Assembly: GCF_000003605.2 (NCBI RefSeq)
Contig: NW_003130355.1
Location: 271,021 to 335,020, forward strand
Reading direction: 5' to 3'
Length of the DNA stretch: 64,000 nucleotides
DNA from: Saccoglossus kowalevskii
Taxonomy: Eukaryota > Hemichordata > Enteropneusta > Harrimaniidae
The notes under the pieces are model-generated. The model ran no database searches. It was not told where the DNA came from and saw nothing but the letters and a program-made list of their open reading frames with translations. Position numbers and translations under genes: made by a program. Shown here in pieces: positions 27,401 to 42,400 of this stretch; position 1 is the first letter of the stretch; each line of letters opens with the position of its first letter.

Positions 27401-30400
27401 AAATATAACACATGCCCCTCACTTACCTTATTTTTACCGGTCCTGAGCGCCAAACTAAGGCACTGGGCGACACTTTTAGCTAACTGTATATGGAACTCGT
27501 CGTGATCCTGTGAAGATATGCGAGACCGTTTGGTGAAGATGTTAAACTGATCTGCCAGATTGAGTGACCTGCTACGTCGTCTCTGATTGGCTCAGGGCGA
27601 TGATCTAGAATATGCGATAGACGCGCCGGGCATGTCGGACTTTCATTAAAATTCTGAGCGCAACGGCAATTGTTCCGACAATAAAATAATGCCCGAATTT
27701 AAAATTAATCAATATTATAATGGTTCTTTTCAAAGTAGCACAGTCAGTGCAGAATGAACGAGTTTTGATGAATGATTTGGTTCCGCATAATCGGGTGATC
27801 TCGTGGCGAGTTTTCACAACATTTTTAACTAAGAACAAATTAACTTGCCCTGTGTGTTTGTTTTATTATCCATTAATGCCAGCCATAATGCCGTACTCAT
27901 ACTCTAGCGTGATAAATTCGCACCCTGTCTTGCATTTGATTCATGGTTCCAACACGTGTATACAACGAGGTAATGATACAGACACGAGCTGACAAACAAT
28001 ATAGAAGCCACAATTTACAGACATAATGAGAAAAAATAATCACATTGAATAATTCTCGTAACTAAAATCTAGTAGCACAAATGTTACTACAACAACAAGG
28101 ACGCCAGTGATTTTACGAAACAAATCCCCGATGACGTCATTAGATCGCCACAAAGCCATCACGTCCGATTGTAAAATGTTAGATTTCTAAGATAAGTTCT
28201 CCGGGGAGCGGTGGCACGTATTTCTCAGAGTCAATTTACTAATGTGTCGGCTTCATTGTTACTTATTCATTTAAGCTTGGTTCATTTTGTACTTGACCGA
28301 CACTGTATTAACCATTTTCCGAGATTTCTGAGATATTAACCGCCTAGTTAAGATTGGTGGTCTTGCTTATTGTCCATGTAAATGTATTCAAACGTTACAA
28401 ATAGGCGAGCATTACCGAAACCAAAGAAGGCAAAATCCAGGGTATGAACACGATTTTAGTAACCGTGGTGTGGGGGAGGGAGAGGAGTAGTTAGGGTCAA
28501 TACACCTAAACGTTACTTTTTTCGTAACTAACATTCCCGTCAAATAAACTAGTAGCTAATACTGGTTTCCAAAGTTGAGCTGGTCGGCACTGAAATGTCA
28601 ACACATCACCCTGTCCTGATATCTCAAAACAGCTCTGGTATAAACAGAATTTATATTTTGAAAAAAAAATAAACACAAATGTGCCGTCATTCACATTCAC
28701 ATACGCTGGACGATAATTTTACCATCTGCGCGTGCGCGCAAATTGACTTACGCTAAGGATTTCGGGAAGCACTAATAGATAATACTTCTTGAGAAAGTGA
28801 TTGATCGCCGTCAGCTGGAGGAGATATTCGTTATGTGCGTGGTAGCAAGACAGCATCGCAGAGCTCTGAAAAGGAGTGAAAAAAACATTACATAATTGAG
28901 ATTTTTGAAAGTCCGAAGTGGAATTTAAGGTTATGGCCACATTTACTTTCGATAACAAAGTGATTTTCCGTATTGGTAAATTACGGGAATATTGATGTGT
29001 CTACATTGACCCACGGATAGTTTAGATGACTTCAAGGTAATGACAGATATGCGATAAATGTTTCTGGCGTTCTAGTTCGTATGTTGGCTAAAACCAAAGA
29101 ATATACTTTCATCGTACTCCACAACACTCGGCACTGGGTAATAACGATCTCAATGAACCAATCAATAATTACGAAAGCAAACATGAAATCGAACAATAAA
29201 TATCTTTATTAATTTAATATGTTAATCTGAGGAATTTATTAATGTGATGAGTACACCAACACGAAATATAACATAACATTAATTAAATTCGCGATCAAAT
29301 CCTTATTATTAAAGTTTAAATACCATATTTCGAAATGTAGTTTCAAGTGGCAATTAAAACAAGTATCGGTGACAGATGTAATTCGGATAATATCAAAAAC
29401 TAATAAATATAAACATGTTACAGCTGAAGTTATTCCACGCCTTAAATTAGGTCGTATGTATTATACAATTTTAACGATATGACAAGAGGAGTATTATGTA
29501 GATATATTATTGAAAGTAACACTAGACACGATAAAATAATAACTGTCCTATAAAAATAAGTTGTGACATCCGGTCAATAGAATTAGGGGCAACAGGGCAA
29601 GGGCGGGAATATGTGCAATAATTGACGAGACGCGGCCGAGTCCATTATTTAAGCGAATACCCCCACCCGAGTCCTTCTCTTACGCAATAATTCTCAGTTG
29701 AATTGAATAATCGTTTAGTGATAGCTTGAGAAAGAATTCGACAATACGCGTTATCGTAAGCACTTGTGTTTGCACGTAGACAGTTCACAGGCAAACGACG
29801 TGTATTAGATGAAAATAACCAGAATTCTTTTAACGACCAATGAAAATCAGGCAAAACCTCGGACATGAAGTCGCTCGCATTTTTGTTTATGTGTTTGTAC
29901 GCGGAATTGACTTCATTCAGTGACCAGTTATTGTCTGATAATAGGGCTGCGCGCGCTATCAATCGGCCAATCGGAACGTGACGTTTCAATGTGACGTTTA
30001 CGCCAAAGTGTGACAGTCGTCGCGCAGGGCAGATTCTAATGTCACGTAAACAATGTATTTTACACGCGCTGTATAGGTCGTATGGTACCTTTATCTAACA
30101 CGACGCAGTGCGACGACCGTGGCGTTTAACAGGGGGGGGGGGGGTCTCCTGCTCTCCGAAAGTTGTGATTGCAGTTTCAGAGTAAAATTGTTCGGCGACG
30201 TTTGTGCAAAACACACTTGGTGGTTACGTCATTTTGCTTAACTTACTTATAATACTTATAAATTGTACTACCAGGATGTAATAAAACGTTAATTGACCGG
30301 GGATATCATTCTAACACTTAAGACAAACACCGTAATATATTATCAACTGAACAATATTCAAAATTGCAAAACATCAGAATGAATTACAATCAACCAGAGA

Positions 30401-33400
30401 GCTTGCAAACTGCTCTGTTCGGGAATTGAAAGTGTATTCGAGAAAATACAATGCACCATGAAGGAATGTAATATATTGTAATTTAATGGTCTATACAGTG
30501 CAACATTTTGGCTTATAACGCTTTTAGATCCTACCCTTGATACGCGCTTATGGCATCGCGAGTTAATTTTAACCAGGTTTTATACTAAGGCATTTGACTG
30601 TGAATGTGACAGGCACCAACACATTGGTTACATAGTTGGGTCAGGCGCCTAATAAAACGGCGAGATATTGTTCTTATTATGCAGTGTGTTATGATGTTTA
30701 TAATATACTTTCTGTCCTTTTTTTGTGTTTTTTTTATCTTTATTTTTTCTCATCCCTTCAGGGAAAAGTTATTTTTGTGAATGGTTCCGCCTTTCATAAC
30801 ATAATTGGAAGTAATTGTGTTGTTATTTTAGTCAGGGAGGGTATTTTCATTAAATACTCCTCAATGCCTTGACAACGCGATTGTGTGTGTGGCCCCTGTA
30901 CTGAATATGAATAAGGGAATTAACGTGTTCTCTTGAGTGGGCGCTGTTATAACGGTTCAGAATATTGAAATGTTGGCCAAGTTTCTAGTATATGACAGTA
31001 TATTTATGGAACAAAAGACAGTAATTACAACCCACCCAACCATTTTACGTGCTCCGATATTTGCGATAATTGTTATACGTGTTGTTATGGGACCGGTTCG
31101 GTGATGTGGTAAAGGGGTCTTACGCCCCTGGCCTCTCCCATGTGACCAATTACTGTGATATTCCAACATTTCGCATTTTCGAATTATTAAAATATAAGTA
31201 CAACAAGCTGTATAAACATATTTTTTTAAATACAGGTGAATACTAACAGTATCATTAAACCCGCTCAGCCGCTCGCTAAGGTGGATTAGTTTTTTAATGG
31301 TTCTGATTAGATTTGCTAGGTTAAAACAATTTTCACGATTACAACAAGGACTCGTATTTTAGCATTTTAAAATGATGTGTTTACCTCACCTTGTTAGCGG
31401 GGTCTTTTGACTTGGCCTTGGTCCAATTATCGTGGTATTCTTTTTGACACTACAAGAGAAGTACAATCGTTACAGTAAAACAGAAATTTTACAGTGTTAT
31501 GAAGTATGATGAATACGTTATGGTGGGGTGCAAGGGATATGTTGTATCACCGAGGGTTAAACATACGGTTACGATGGCGTGTGCCTGCTACAATATAACG
31601 TGGGAGATACGTTGAATATCTAGTTGGAGTGTGTAGGTTACGTCACAGCAGTAAGTGATATATACGTTTTGATGGAGTATGACAGATACGTTACTGCGTT
31701 TTGAAATGTACGTATACATTACAATGAGGTTGCAAGAAACATATTAAATACAGTATCACAAAGAATGGGGACAATCATAATAATTTAATGAGGTTAAAAT
31801 TATATTGAAATGAAGTATCGGTGTACAACAATGAACAAAAAATGATAGAAAATACGATTTTGAAATTTAGATATTGTCTCAGCTTGATAGTCGTATGCAG
31901 TTGATTAAATACTAAATGTACCATGTCCATCGTTGAAAGCACATGACCTAGTCCCAAGTGACCTTAACGTGTTATTTCCCACGAGGGAAAACCAGCAAAA
32001 CATTTATATATGCTCGCAACATTGGTGTATAATTAATCACGCGTGATGACCTCGACAATTCTGTTATGCCTTCATCGAAGCACATTCATCTTCGTCTGGT
32101 CACTGTTTATTTTTACAGAATTCCGATTTGTTAGGATTATTTGCAATCATTACAAATATTATGAATTATAACACTGACGTGGGTGATATTTCTTTGTGAG
32201 TAGTATAACTAGATAATTAGATCATGCGATAATGTGTTTATTTATACACTGTAATACATACAAACAAACACACAAACAAACAAACAACATACGCACCTTT
32301 GTTAATGACTCTTTTGTCTTCGTCATTTTGTCTTCGAATTCTTCTTGATAATTTGTAAGTTTCTTAATAATTTGCTTCTGTTGGTTGCCACAGTCTTGGA
32401 GAGGTATTACCAAATACTCTGTAAATGCTTTCGCTAACGCACTGTTTGCCTGCCACGTGAATAACATTTACATTACTTGAAAATGTCTAAATTTTCAATA
32501 CTATGTTTATTCTGTACAACTAGTCCGTTTTCAATTCATTTTTATAATGTTATACTATTCTGTCAGTCAATTATGAACAAATTACGAATGTAACACATCT
32601 ATATGCTTATTGCTGAGAATGACTCTCCTTGATATAAAATATTCATATAATATTTTGTTTAGAAGGATATCGATAACGCTTAATAACGCCGAGAAAGGCC
32701 TTCATAATATGTTTAAAAGCTCAACAGTACAATGCACATGCCCTTGAAAACAGATCATTGGGTATGATAATAAAATATTCAAGAATCCGATCGGAAAGAA
32801 ACACACTTCATTCCTTTATTTCTTGTAAATATTTCTAAATACCTAAATATATAAACGTATCAAGTTAATATATACTTTTTAAGTGGCCGTCGAGTTATAG
32901 TAAAGCAGTTGATATCGCAGATTGGAACCACTGTGTACGTGACACACAGGCATTTGGCGAGTCAATGCAAAACTCCCTACGAGATCGTGCCTGATATGCT
33001 ATACAATCCTAACGTCTAACAGTTAGACCAATCAGAGAACAGCTTCTATATTGACAGATTGTTTTGACGTATCAAAATCAGACTCACTTGGTCCCAACAA
33101 AGTGCTATCATATAATAATAAACTAAACTTATAATATCGATATATACTATTAACTATCATTATGAATATATTAAAATCATAATCAGTATAAAAGTGCATG
33201 TAATTAAATACACATTACCGCAAGAAAATGTATTCGATTAGCTTATTAGTTTCACACGCGGCTCACACTCAATTTAAACCTGTTTGATACTCCACTAACA
33301 TATTCAAGTTCAACATTGATTAAATTAATGTAATTAATGTAAAGACATACTTCATCAATTACACATTCATGGCGGGTTCACATCGAGGTTGGCCGACGAA

Positions 33401-36400
33401 ATCTTCTACTATGGTAAATAACCATCATAGTTTCAGATGTACCGCAGTTAGAAATCCGTTGATTTAAACCAAGAGACAGTTAGTAGACTGGTGGTCGACA
33501 GTAATGACTTCGACGGCGTGGATGATGTAGGCAAGGACACATATACACGAGCATACATGTATAAACACGTCGAGATTCGACAGACGCGCATCTCATAATG
33601 CTACTCTAACTAATATACAACTTAAAATAGCGTGCTATGATCGGGGACGCACAGTGACTGGGTGGACAGGTTTATTACGGAAATGAACTCACCTCGGCTT
33701 CGTTTTCTGTGTCTTGTAATATAGTTTTCCAAATCGATCCTAACAGGGCTGGTGCTTCATCTTCCCTACGTACATGTGATTAAATAAATCTTTTAGGCCA
33801 CAAGTTGAGAATATTCAAGGAACGAATATATGGCAATTATGGAATTTTATTCAAAGTACAATTAAAACAACGACAATAACAACAACAAGCACCATACAAA
33901 TTATGATAAATTCTGACCTATTTTCTTTTGTAAGTACATCATTCGTTTTCTTTCGGAATGTGTCGGATGCTGTACGGAGACTGTTTGCGTGTTGGTCGTA
34001 TATTGAAGCTAGTTTCTGCGAGAATTCCACCACTGTAAAATAATAAAAGAGAATGTGTTTATTTCTTTAACTTAATGCATAAATCATAAATTAGAATAAT
34101 AATTATATAAGATAAAATACTTATTACATTCTTATAATATATGTATTTTCACCCAATATTTGTGTTGGTAGATTCACTGGCAAGATCAATATTCGCCATT
34201 CGATAAGATTATTTTTCCACATGGTCCAATATAGCCATTATGAGCAAACGTACTGTGTGCTGCGTTATATTTCTGTTACCTAAGCTTTCTTGTTTTTAAT
34301 AAAAACAAATTGGCATAAAGTCAAGATTAACTGAAAGTTGAAACGCCTTCTTTTCTGCTGCTTTTACCAATTCAACTGATCATCTATTTCTTGTGATATA
34401 ATCGTATTTATTGTTATTATAGCAACTGCATACGACTGTCAAGCGCCAAAGAGTTATTTTATTGTTACACTCCTTGGCCTGTATTCCAGTCAGAATGGAA
34501 TAGGTAACATTATTGCAATTTATATAGGTTAACGCTTGACATTAACTGGGGTTGACTGATCCACACGAAGAAGACGTAGTAATTTCTCTTTTAATATACA
34601 AGCAATTCCACTTTTATTTTCTAAAACTAAGATGGTATTTACAATTCATACATCCTTCGCTGTGTTGATACAAAACAGTTTTTTCTCGGTATTTATTTCA
34701 AGGTCATTCAAATACCTCACCACTGAATTTGAAAATTACTATGTGATATTATTTACTCTATAATAAGGCCATTAGAACTTCTATTATTAAAATCATCACG
34801 TATTTAAGAAACACTTCTGTGTACCGTGAAATGAAACTAAAAGGAGACTTGGCAAAAAATTGTAGGCGTGCATGCATTTTTTGATTGTTTTGAATCACAA
34901 GAATGACAAGAGCTTTTATCAATATACTGGTTTTCATTCTATCTTTTGTGGTACTACAATATACCGACGTGGCCATACATTTGGTAAAGTTTGCAGCACA
35001 ATCAATGTGAATTAGAAACAGTTGTTTGCCGCCGTATATGCGATTCTCGCCTTTGATAAACGTGGGATTGCGTTTCACAGTTAACTGCTTCTGTGTTGTT
35101 AATGGATGGCCCGATACACACACGCCGCACTGTGGTATGTTGGTCTTACACATGACACTGTATTTACATTGATTGCACTGTATGCTGTCGCAGTATTATT
35201 GTAACCTAATTATGCCACGTGCACCACAAGGGGTTAGCAAACTGTTTTTGTCCGTCACCGAGCGATGATTCATCGTTGTGTCTGTATTTCGTCCGTGAGT
35301 TGACAGTGAATTAACAGATTGACTTTGAAATACCTAAACTTGGACGTTAGTCGGCCATACATTTCGATGACTTGGAAAATCGCTTTATAACTTTACTAAT
35401 TATCATTATGCTTATCTTCGTACGTTGCAGACTGCAATGGAATCTTGTTCAAAGAATATTCTAGACTATATGTTTCAATAAAAAAAATGTTCAATTCGAT
35501 ACAAACATTAATTAGTTATCTTTTAGGTCTGACAGCATATTTGTCGAGTTTTGGACACATACTTGTTTTCAGAAGAGTATCAGTTTTCTAATAAAAAGGG
35601 AATAAAATATTGCATTGTGAAAAGCATCCAATATTTGGAATGACTATGTCTGCGTGAAAGTTGTAAATGAAAACCTTCTGTTTTGATTCGTCACACTCTG
35701 TGAGACTGTGAATACATTTTACAAGGTTCAGCGATTATTGAATGTTGAATGATTTTTTTGTAAAAAAATATGTTTAATTGAGTCAAGTCCCCTAAAACAT
35801 ACATTTTTAGTCGTACTTAACATTCGTATGAAATACTTTTACACAGTCAATACAGTCAGAAATTTACAACATTTCTTAATATGTGCATTTACATTCCCAT
35901 TTTTGTTGGCAGTAACATATTCAGTCTTCTGAATATTTTGAACATAAAGTTTATGATGTTGGAAACATGGAATTTTTCCAATACATTTGCAGATATAAAT
36001 AAAACTTTAGCTAATACTACTAATAAAAAAAATACGCAACGATGGCTCATGTGGGTCTCCATCGCTCAGAAAATGTCTCCCAAAACAACTGAACAAGAGG
36101 ACGAGTATCATAAGTTGCATAATAGTTTTTGATGATCATATCTTATCTAGTTTTTACATTTTTCATCATTAAATCGTGGTTCAATTTCTATTGACATTCC
36201 CTCCAATTTGTGAGTATTGTTATTTTGAATAATGTTGAATTGTAGATCGCAGGGGAGCGTAGGGGAATAACACTTTGTGAAACAATGCCCTTAAAAACTG
36301 TTTCGCTGTACATTGATTTAAGTGAATCAACAAAATTTACCCCAATTATCTGTTCCTGTCCCAAAATATCAAAATATATTTTATTTTTGCATTACTGTTT

Positions 36401-39400
36401 AACCCTAAACGTACTGCTGATGTAATGCCGTATCATTTCAAAACATGTTCTTCGCGGTCCCTTTGTGAACAATTTAATATAAAACCTTTATTGAAAAGTT
36501 TCTTCATATAGCGAGTCCCAGCGTCGTCAAATTCAAATTGTAATACAAAACTGTTATCAGCAATAATAAGAGTTTTGTTATTCCATATTATTTGATTCAG
36601 TATATGTACTTCTGGGGAGTAGTCCCTCACCGACTGCCAGGTTTTCAGCATACTGTGGTGGAAGCTGTTAAGTTGTAACGGCAACATGTTAATGTCAAAA
36701 TTACTTTTCAAAAGTTAGCTCAATATTTCCCACTTTCACTAAAGTATTATTTCAAACAAAACTTCAACGGATGAGATAAGGTTTAAGACATCCATTTCAT
36801 ACACCGGGCTTAACATATGACCTCCCCACAAAAAACTAAAATTATTTATTGTACGAAATGTAGCTAGATACCCCAAATTGACAAACTGATGTGTGGGGGT
36901 TCATATTTTCTAAGTTGCCTCACAATCTGACCTTTTTATCTATTTACTACTAACACTGAGATTATTTTAAAGTGTTCAAGATTCTCAAACAGGCGATGAC
37001 ATGAGAGTACATCCTTTAAATGCCGGGCACTTCCTATCTTTAATATTCCGATCACTCACTAAACTCAATGCTTTTAAGCGGTGGTCCGTGTGAGTGTGTA
37101 TTTTCAATCAACAATCATGAAATTAGTCATTTCTTGTTGGTTGGGGTGATTTATTATTAGCTAGAATTTCAGTTTTCGTGCAATCAAAGAACGCCATGAT
37201 ACGAGAATTATATAATATCACAACGTGTGAAAATATTATAATGTTGACTTCAACTGACCGAACTTCTAGTGTTCTAGTTACAGGCAAAAGTAGAGTTGAG
37301 CAGAGACACATGTCGATGTTCGTGAGAAGTAACGAACTGATGTTTCGCTTCACTGACCAACAAATATTATTATTGGTACCTTGAGCATTAGCTAATTTGC
37401 TGCCCAGACATTTGGCGACATCAAAGGCGGCTAACATCAATACTGCTACAAGTACTTTCTAATATGTGTTAGATACTTCCAACATTAATTATTCATCAAT
37501 TACAAACAAACACAATTATATTAATTGCAATATATTAAGTCGAGCCAATCGGTTTAAAAACTCGAATCAATGTGTTCTAAATTTAAATTTTCTTTGGTAC
37601 ATACAAAATATGACGTTCCCATCTTCCTGTTAAAGTTGTACCAATATCCTTTTTTTTCAAAATTGTTCTTCCCATGATTGTCAGAAACAAATATATGCAC
37701 AATAAATGCCAACACCGTTAAATCAACATGAAAGTATGCTGTTTTAGTGAACAGAATCTGAAAGGGCCTATACAGTGACCCAATATCATATTCCTGTTTA
37801 TGCGTGTGTAGCATCTCTAGACAACAAACTAATAGCTAAAATTAGTAGGACTAACACGAAATTGTACGATTAACATACTTGGAGGTCTTTAACCACCGGT
37901 TATATATACAGGACGTGATTTGTCAACCAATCTGTAGGAACATTTAAGACGCAGTTTATATTTCTGACAAATGGTTTTGAGCAAGGACTAATTGGTTGGC
38001 AGTAAAGCTTCTAAACGCAGACGGCTGCCATTAGTTACTATTTTTAAAATGGAATGTATAGCGCAGTGTATTGTGATCGGTGCTAAATAACGTTGTCTGA
38101 ATTCAAATTTACAATTCATATCCGCTCCATGTTTAGACATAAATAATCGAGAGTACGACAAGGGGGCGAAACATAGTGTGTAAGACTGTCCACGGTTAAT
38201 TAAAAAGACGGTTAGGAAACGAACCACGTTCTTTTTAGTAAACGTGAACTGTTTGACCAAGTTGTCTAGCTCCATATTTCGAGATGATATTCATCTATTC
38301 TCTTGATATTTTAATATGTATAGCAGGTGGAATAGTCATGTAAAACTTCTACACACAAATTGCGTCATTTGATTTTAGTGTTCTTTCAGAGTGCATGTAA
38401 CTAGCAAGCCGTCGATTATAACACATTGCCACAGAAGGAATATCTCAGAGTTTGCATATGTAAATAAAGTACACTTGATTGGTGATTGGATTTTGGATTA
38501 TCGAACATTGCAAATGGATAACACAAAATATAACCCAATAATCAAAGGCAGCCATGCGGAAGAATACCTGCATACGTCATCAATCCGAATTGATTATATA
38601 TAGCACAGTGCGAGCTTATCGGTGATTTGAATCAAATATTTGCATTATATATAAGTAGTGCGGCTTACCGTTGATAAGAATGCAAGGGAGTTAAATCCAA
38701 TATGATTGTGTTGAGAGTCAATGTTATAAAGTGTCCAGACACGTGATATATATATAAATAAATAACACAAATCCACAGTAATTAAACAAGATAACCAAAT
38801 TATTTATATTGGATGAACGTTTAAAAAATTACTTTATTTATAAAGCTTAGTACATACTCAATAAATTATTTATATATACATTAGTAAGATTATATATAAA
38901 TATATAATGTTGTTGTGTTCAGTGTCACAGCAAATTTTAATAAGCGACCTATCGGAATGGTAGTTTTCAAATACACAGTTAAAAAGAATACACAAAAGAA
39001 TATTAGGAAATAAAATTTGGGAGATAACTATATGTTAAAGCCGTCACCTTCGCATGCGTCAGATAGCAATAGCGTGTCATTGTTTACAATCAAGCGTCTA
39101 CCCATGAGCCTTTGCGTTTTCAGCGCGTGTTGTTATCGTCGCTTGGGACTCAATTCATGCGCGTGCGCAGGTGACGATCCTCCCGCCTTAAGTATAACTG
39201 AAATGAAGATGGTAGTTCGAAAGAATAGAATTTGCATACAAACAATTACAAGAGAGAGAGATAGAGATATGCCCAAGGTACACACATATCGAATATCAAA
39301 GCATTTGAGTCGGAAGATTTTTTACCAAACATTACAAAAATTATTCACCAAACATTGAGAAAAAAAGTCGCATACATTTCAAATATCAGAGCAGTAGGTC

Positions 39401-42400
39401 CGCAATTTAGCGGATGAAAATGAATTAGAATTAACGTTATATATTTCCTGAGTAATTTATTCATGAACATTTTAATTCTCAGATTGTATACGTGTAATTT
39501 GTTTTTCAGCAACAAACAATTGCGCAAGGATTAGTTCATGAGTGACTCGGTTTCCGCAAAGTACTAAATCGAATTTTGAACAAATTGAATATATTAGGCA
39601 TTTTTATTAGATTTTCCTCTGATGCAATAAATCTGTCTCAATTCTGACTATAGCTAATCCCCTTTAGGAATGAGTTATACAACTCTGAGACAAATCCGCA
39701 CATGTCATGCACGAAACACTATGAGACCAGCCTCTCCCTGTTTTAAACAGCTTTCAAAAACTGATTGGCAATATATTAGTATTTTTAGTATTTTCCCCGC
39801 ATTTCTTGGCAAATGCCTCAATGCTGAAATGTGACACGTTCTCATTTGATAAATTATCTAATATAATATTTCACGAATGTTGCAGTGAAATAATAACATA
39901 TTTAAAAATTAAAATAACTTACATTGGAACTTACTTACGTTTTTGGTGCATATCAATTGATTAATTATCATGTTAATTTACATAAATCTTTTCCGCTTCC
40001 CAAACTAGATAATTGTATGTCGGTAAACACAAATTGTCATGCGACTCAATGAGGGCGATGTTGTAATGTTTGACATATTATTAACACATATTGACAAATA
40101 TACTTCCATGATCCATTACCAATGAACGTACCCTGCGTAAATTCACAAGAGTGAATGTATGACGTACGAATACTATTAATACCATTATTATATGTTAAAG
40201 TTTTTAACGTATAATATATTATGTAACACGTACAAGCCTTATCATCACGAGCTTAAATGTATGCCCTCTTTAGTCGGGCAACCACTCTCATTCGTTTCAC
40301 AGTACGGTGTTACACGGCATACATGCATCCTACTATAGTGAATCGAATCAGAAATCTAATTACTACCCGATGGCGATAGAATTAGAGTAAGCTTACTCGA
40401 AACATTCGATTGACGCCTCCTTGTTGAAATGCCAAAGTTGCCGTCATTGTCAAAGGGGCTTTCTTAAGGGAATTTTAATTACCATCCTGTGATCTCCGTG
40501 ATAAGGCGCAGTCTTCCCATTACCAGTAGCCATTATCGCCCGCTTGGAAGCTAATGTGTACTTACAATCTGTGGCTATCACAATTATAGAACACCCAGAG
40601 CATCTTCAATTAACGTAAATCAGGAATGCTCCAGGTAACCAACAGAAATGTCAGAGGGCAATTATCAATAGCAATACAACTGCAATTCAAAGACCGGGGA
40701 TGACTTTGTGAATTCGGTTGATTGAAACCTGAAACATGTGTGGCAATATATTTGAGGTGCGCACATTTTGTGAAAACCCGCGACGTTCGCCAAATTTACA
40801 AAGAAAGCACTCAGTATATACATCTGTCACTGTAAGCTTTCGTTTTATGTTTGGTTTTACACAAAGATGTAACCATGAATTATAAGAAGCGCCGGAAGAG
40901 TTATTGGAATTTACAGACAACATAATCTGTTGGACGCCCGCTAGTATCGAGAAATGTTGTCACGCAACAATATGCGAAATGACAGATAACATATCAAAAG
41001 ACCCAGACAAATTGTATCGACGTCATATCAGCCTTGCCCTCAGAGAATGCAACTATCTAAAGCATAAATCAGTACCCAGGCTAAAAGTTAAACCGATTTT
41101 GCAATAATGTATAAATTATGGAATATTTTTATTATTAGATATGAATTGTTTCCCTCCGTATTTCATGATCTTTGATTTCAATATCGAGTTTATAGTATAG
41201 TTCACCAATACAGAAAAAAACATTCATAATAATAGACAACATAAAGACTTGTCTTGACTATTTGAATACACACTATCGGCGTGTGCATATGTAGTGTTTA
41301 CACTGTCATCGACTGTAGAACTGGGCTGTTTATTCAGGTAATTTAATACGTTTGGTTGAAATGCACCGGGGGGAAATAGTACATTGAATACATCAATCCC
41401 GGAATTTAACACCTGGTAATATTAATTATAGGTTTCAAGGACACAGTCGTCTATTTATATCTTGCACACATTTGTGTCATTAAACTAGATGTACTGCTGA
41501 AATAAGGCATATCATTGAGCAAACATGTGGCCATTTTATGCTGTTTTGAATCTCGCGATTGAACCGTCCTAAGGAACAACGGTAACTCATTAAGTCTCGT
41601 GTAAACGACTAAGAATATTGATCTGTATCGAAAACATACATCTGCATCGGATCTGTCAGATGCCACTCATTTGAATAAACTCATATTCTTCTGAATAAAG
41701 GTAATATTGAATTGAGAACAAACAGAGTTGGCTATATACACACGGGGTATATGTCATTAACATCACCGGGTGAAATAATTTATTGCTACTGATGTCCCCG
41801 CGCATACAAACAGCAACTTGCTATTTGTTCGTGAAAACCACAGCTGCCAATATTCGATGTTTGGATTAATATATAATTGCAGGTATATCTGAGTGGTCCC
41901 AACATCAAGGGAGATAATATTTTTCCTCAGTGGCCCCAACAACAAGAGAGATAATATTATCCCTGAGTGGTCTCAACAACAAGGGAGATAATGTCATCTT
42001 CGAGTGGTCCCAACAACAAGGGAGATAAAATTATCCCTGAGTGGCCCCAACAACAGGGGAGATAATATCATCCTCGAGTGGTCCCAACAACAAGGGAGAT
42101 AATATTATTCCCAGGTAATACGTAGTTATGTGGTGATTTTCAAAATGTTGGTAATTTCGAGTTAGATTGTGCTGTTTTGATTTTTATTGCATTTTTCGCC
42201 GGGGAAGTGAATTATACATGGTCATGATAATTCCAAGTTGCTAGAAAATACTGTTGTTGTGAACGAACACTGATTTATTTACTTACAACCCCGGATTCCA
42301 ACTTGCGTGCGCGGCGTAGCGTCTCGCCAATATAGGCAGACGCGCTATACTCATACTCACTGACCCCGATTATATACTATGATTAAAACAGGATTGTCCG

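Noticed and set aside
27570-27576. Alternative acceptor GTAGCAG for exon 8
   Set aside because: It shifts the frame relative to exon 7 and would need an unseen extra exon.
29645-29989. 114-codon minus-strand frame in the intron between exons 5 and 6
   Set aside because: It begins at a non-ATG codon, has no recognised domain, and does not fit the phase of neighbouring exons.
29960-30000. CCAAT and two TGACGT motifs as a promoter
   Set aside because: They overlap the end of an inverted-repeat element inside an intron, with no coding start beside them.
34758-35153. 131-codon minus-strand frame between exons 1 and 2
   Set aside because: No recognisable domain and no good splice sites around it. 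It may be chance or a decayed mobile element.
37988-38275. Minus-strand frame beginning MELDNLVKQF, considered as the missing first exon
   Set aside because: It lies downstream of exon 1 (43377-43451), has no suitable donor, and does not resemble an F-BAR start.
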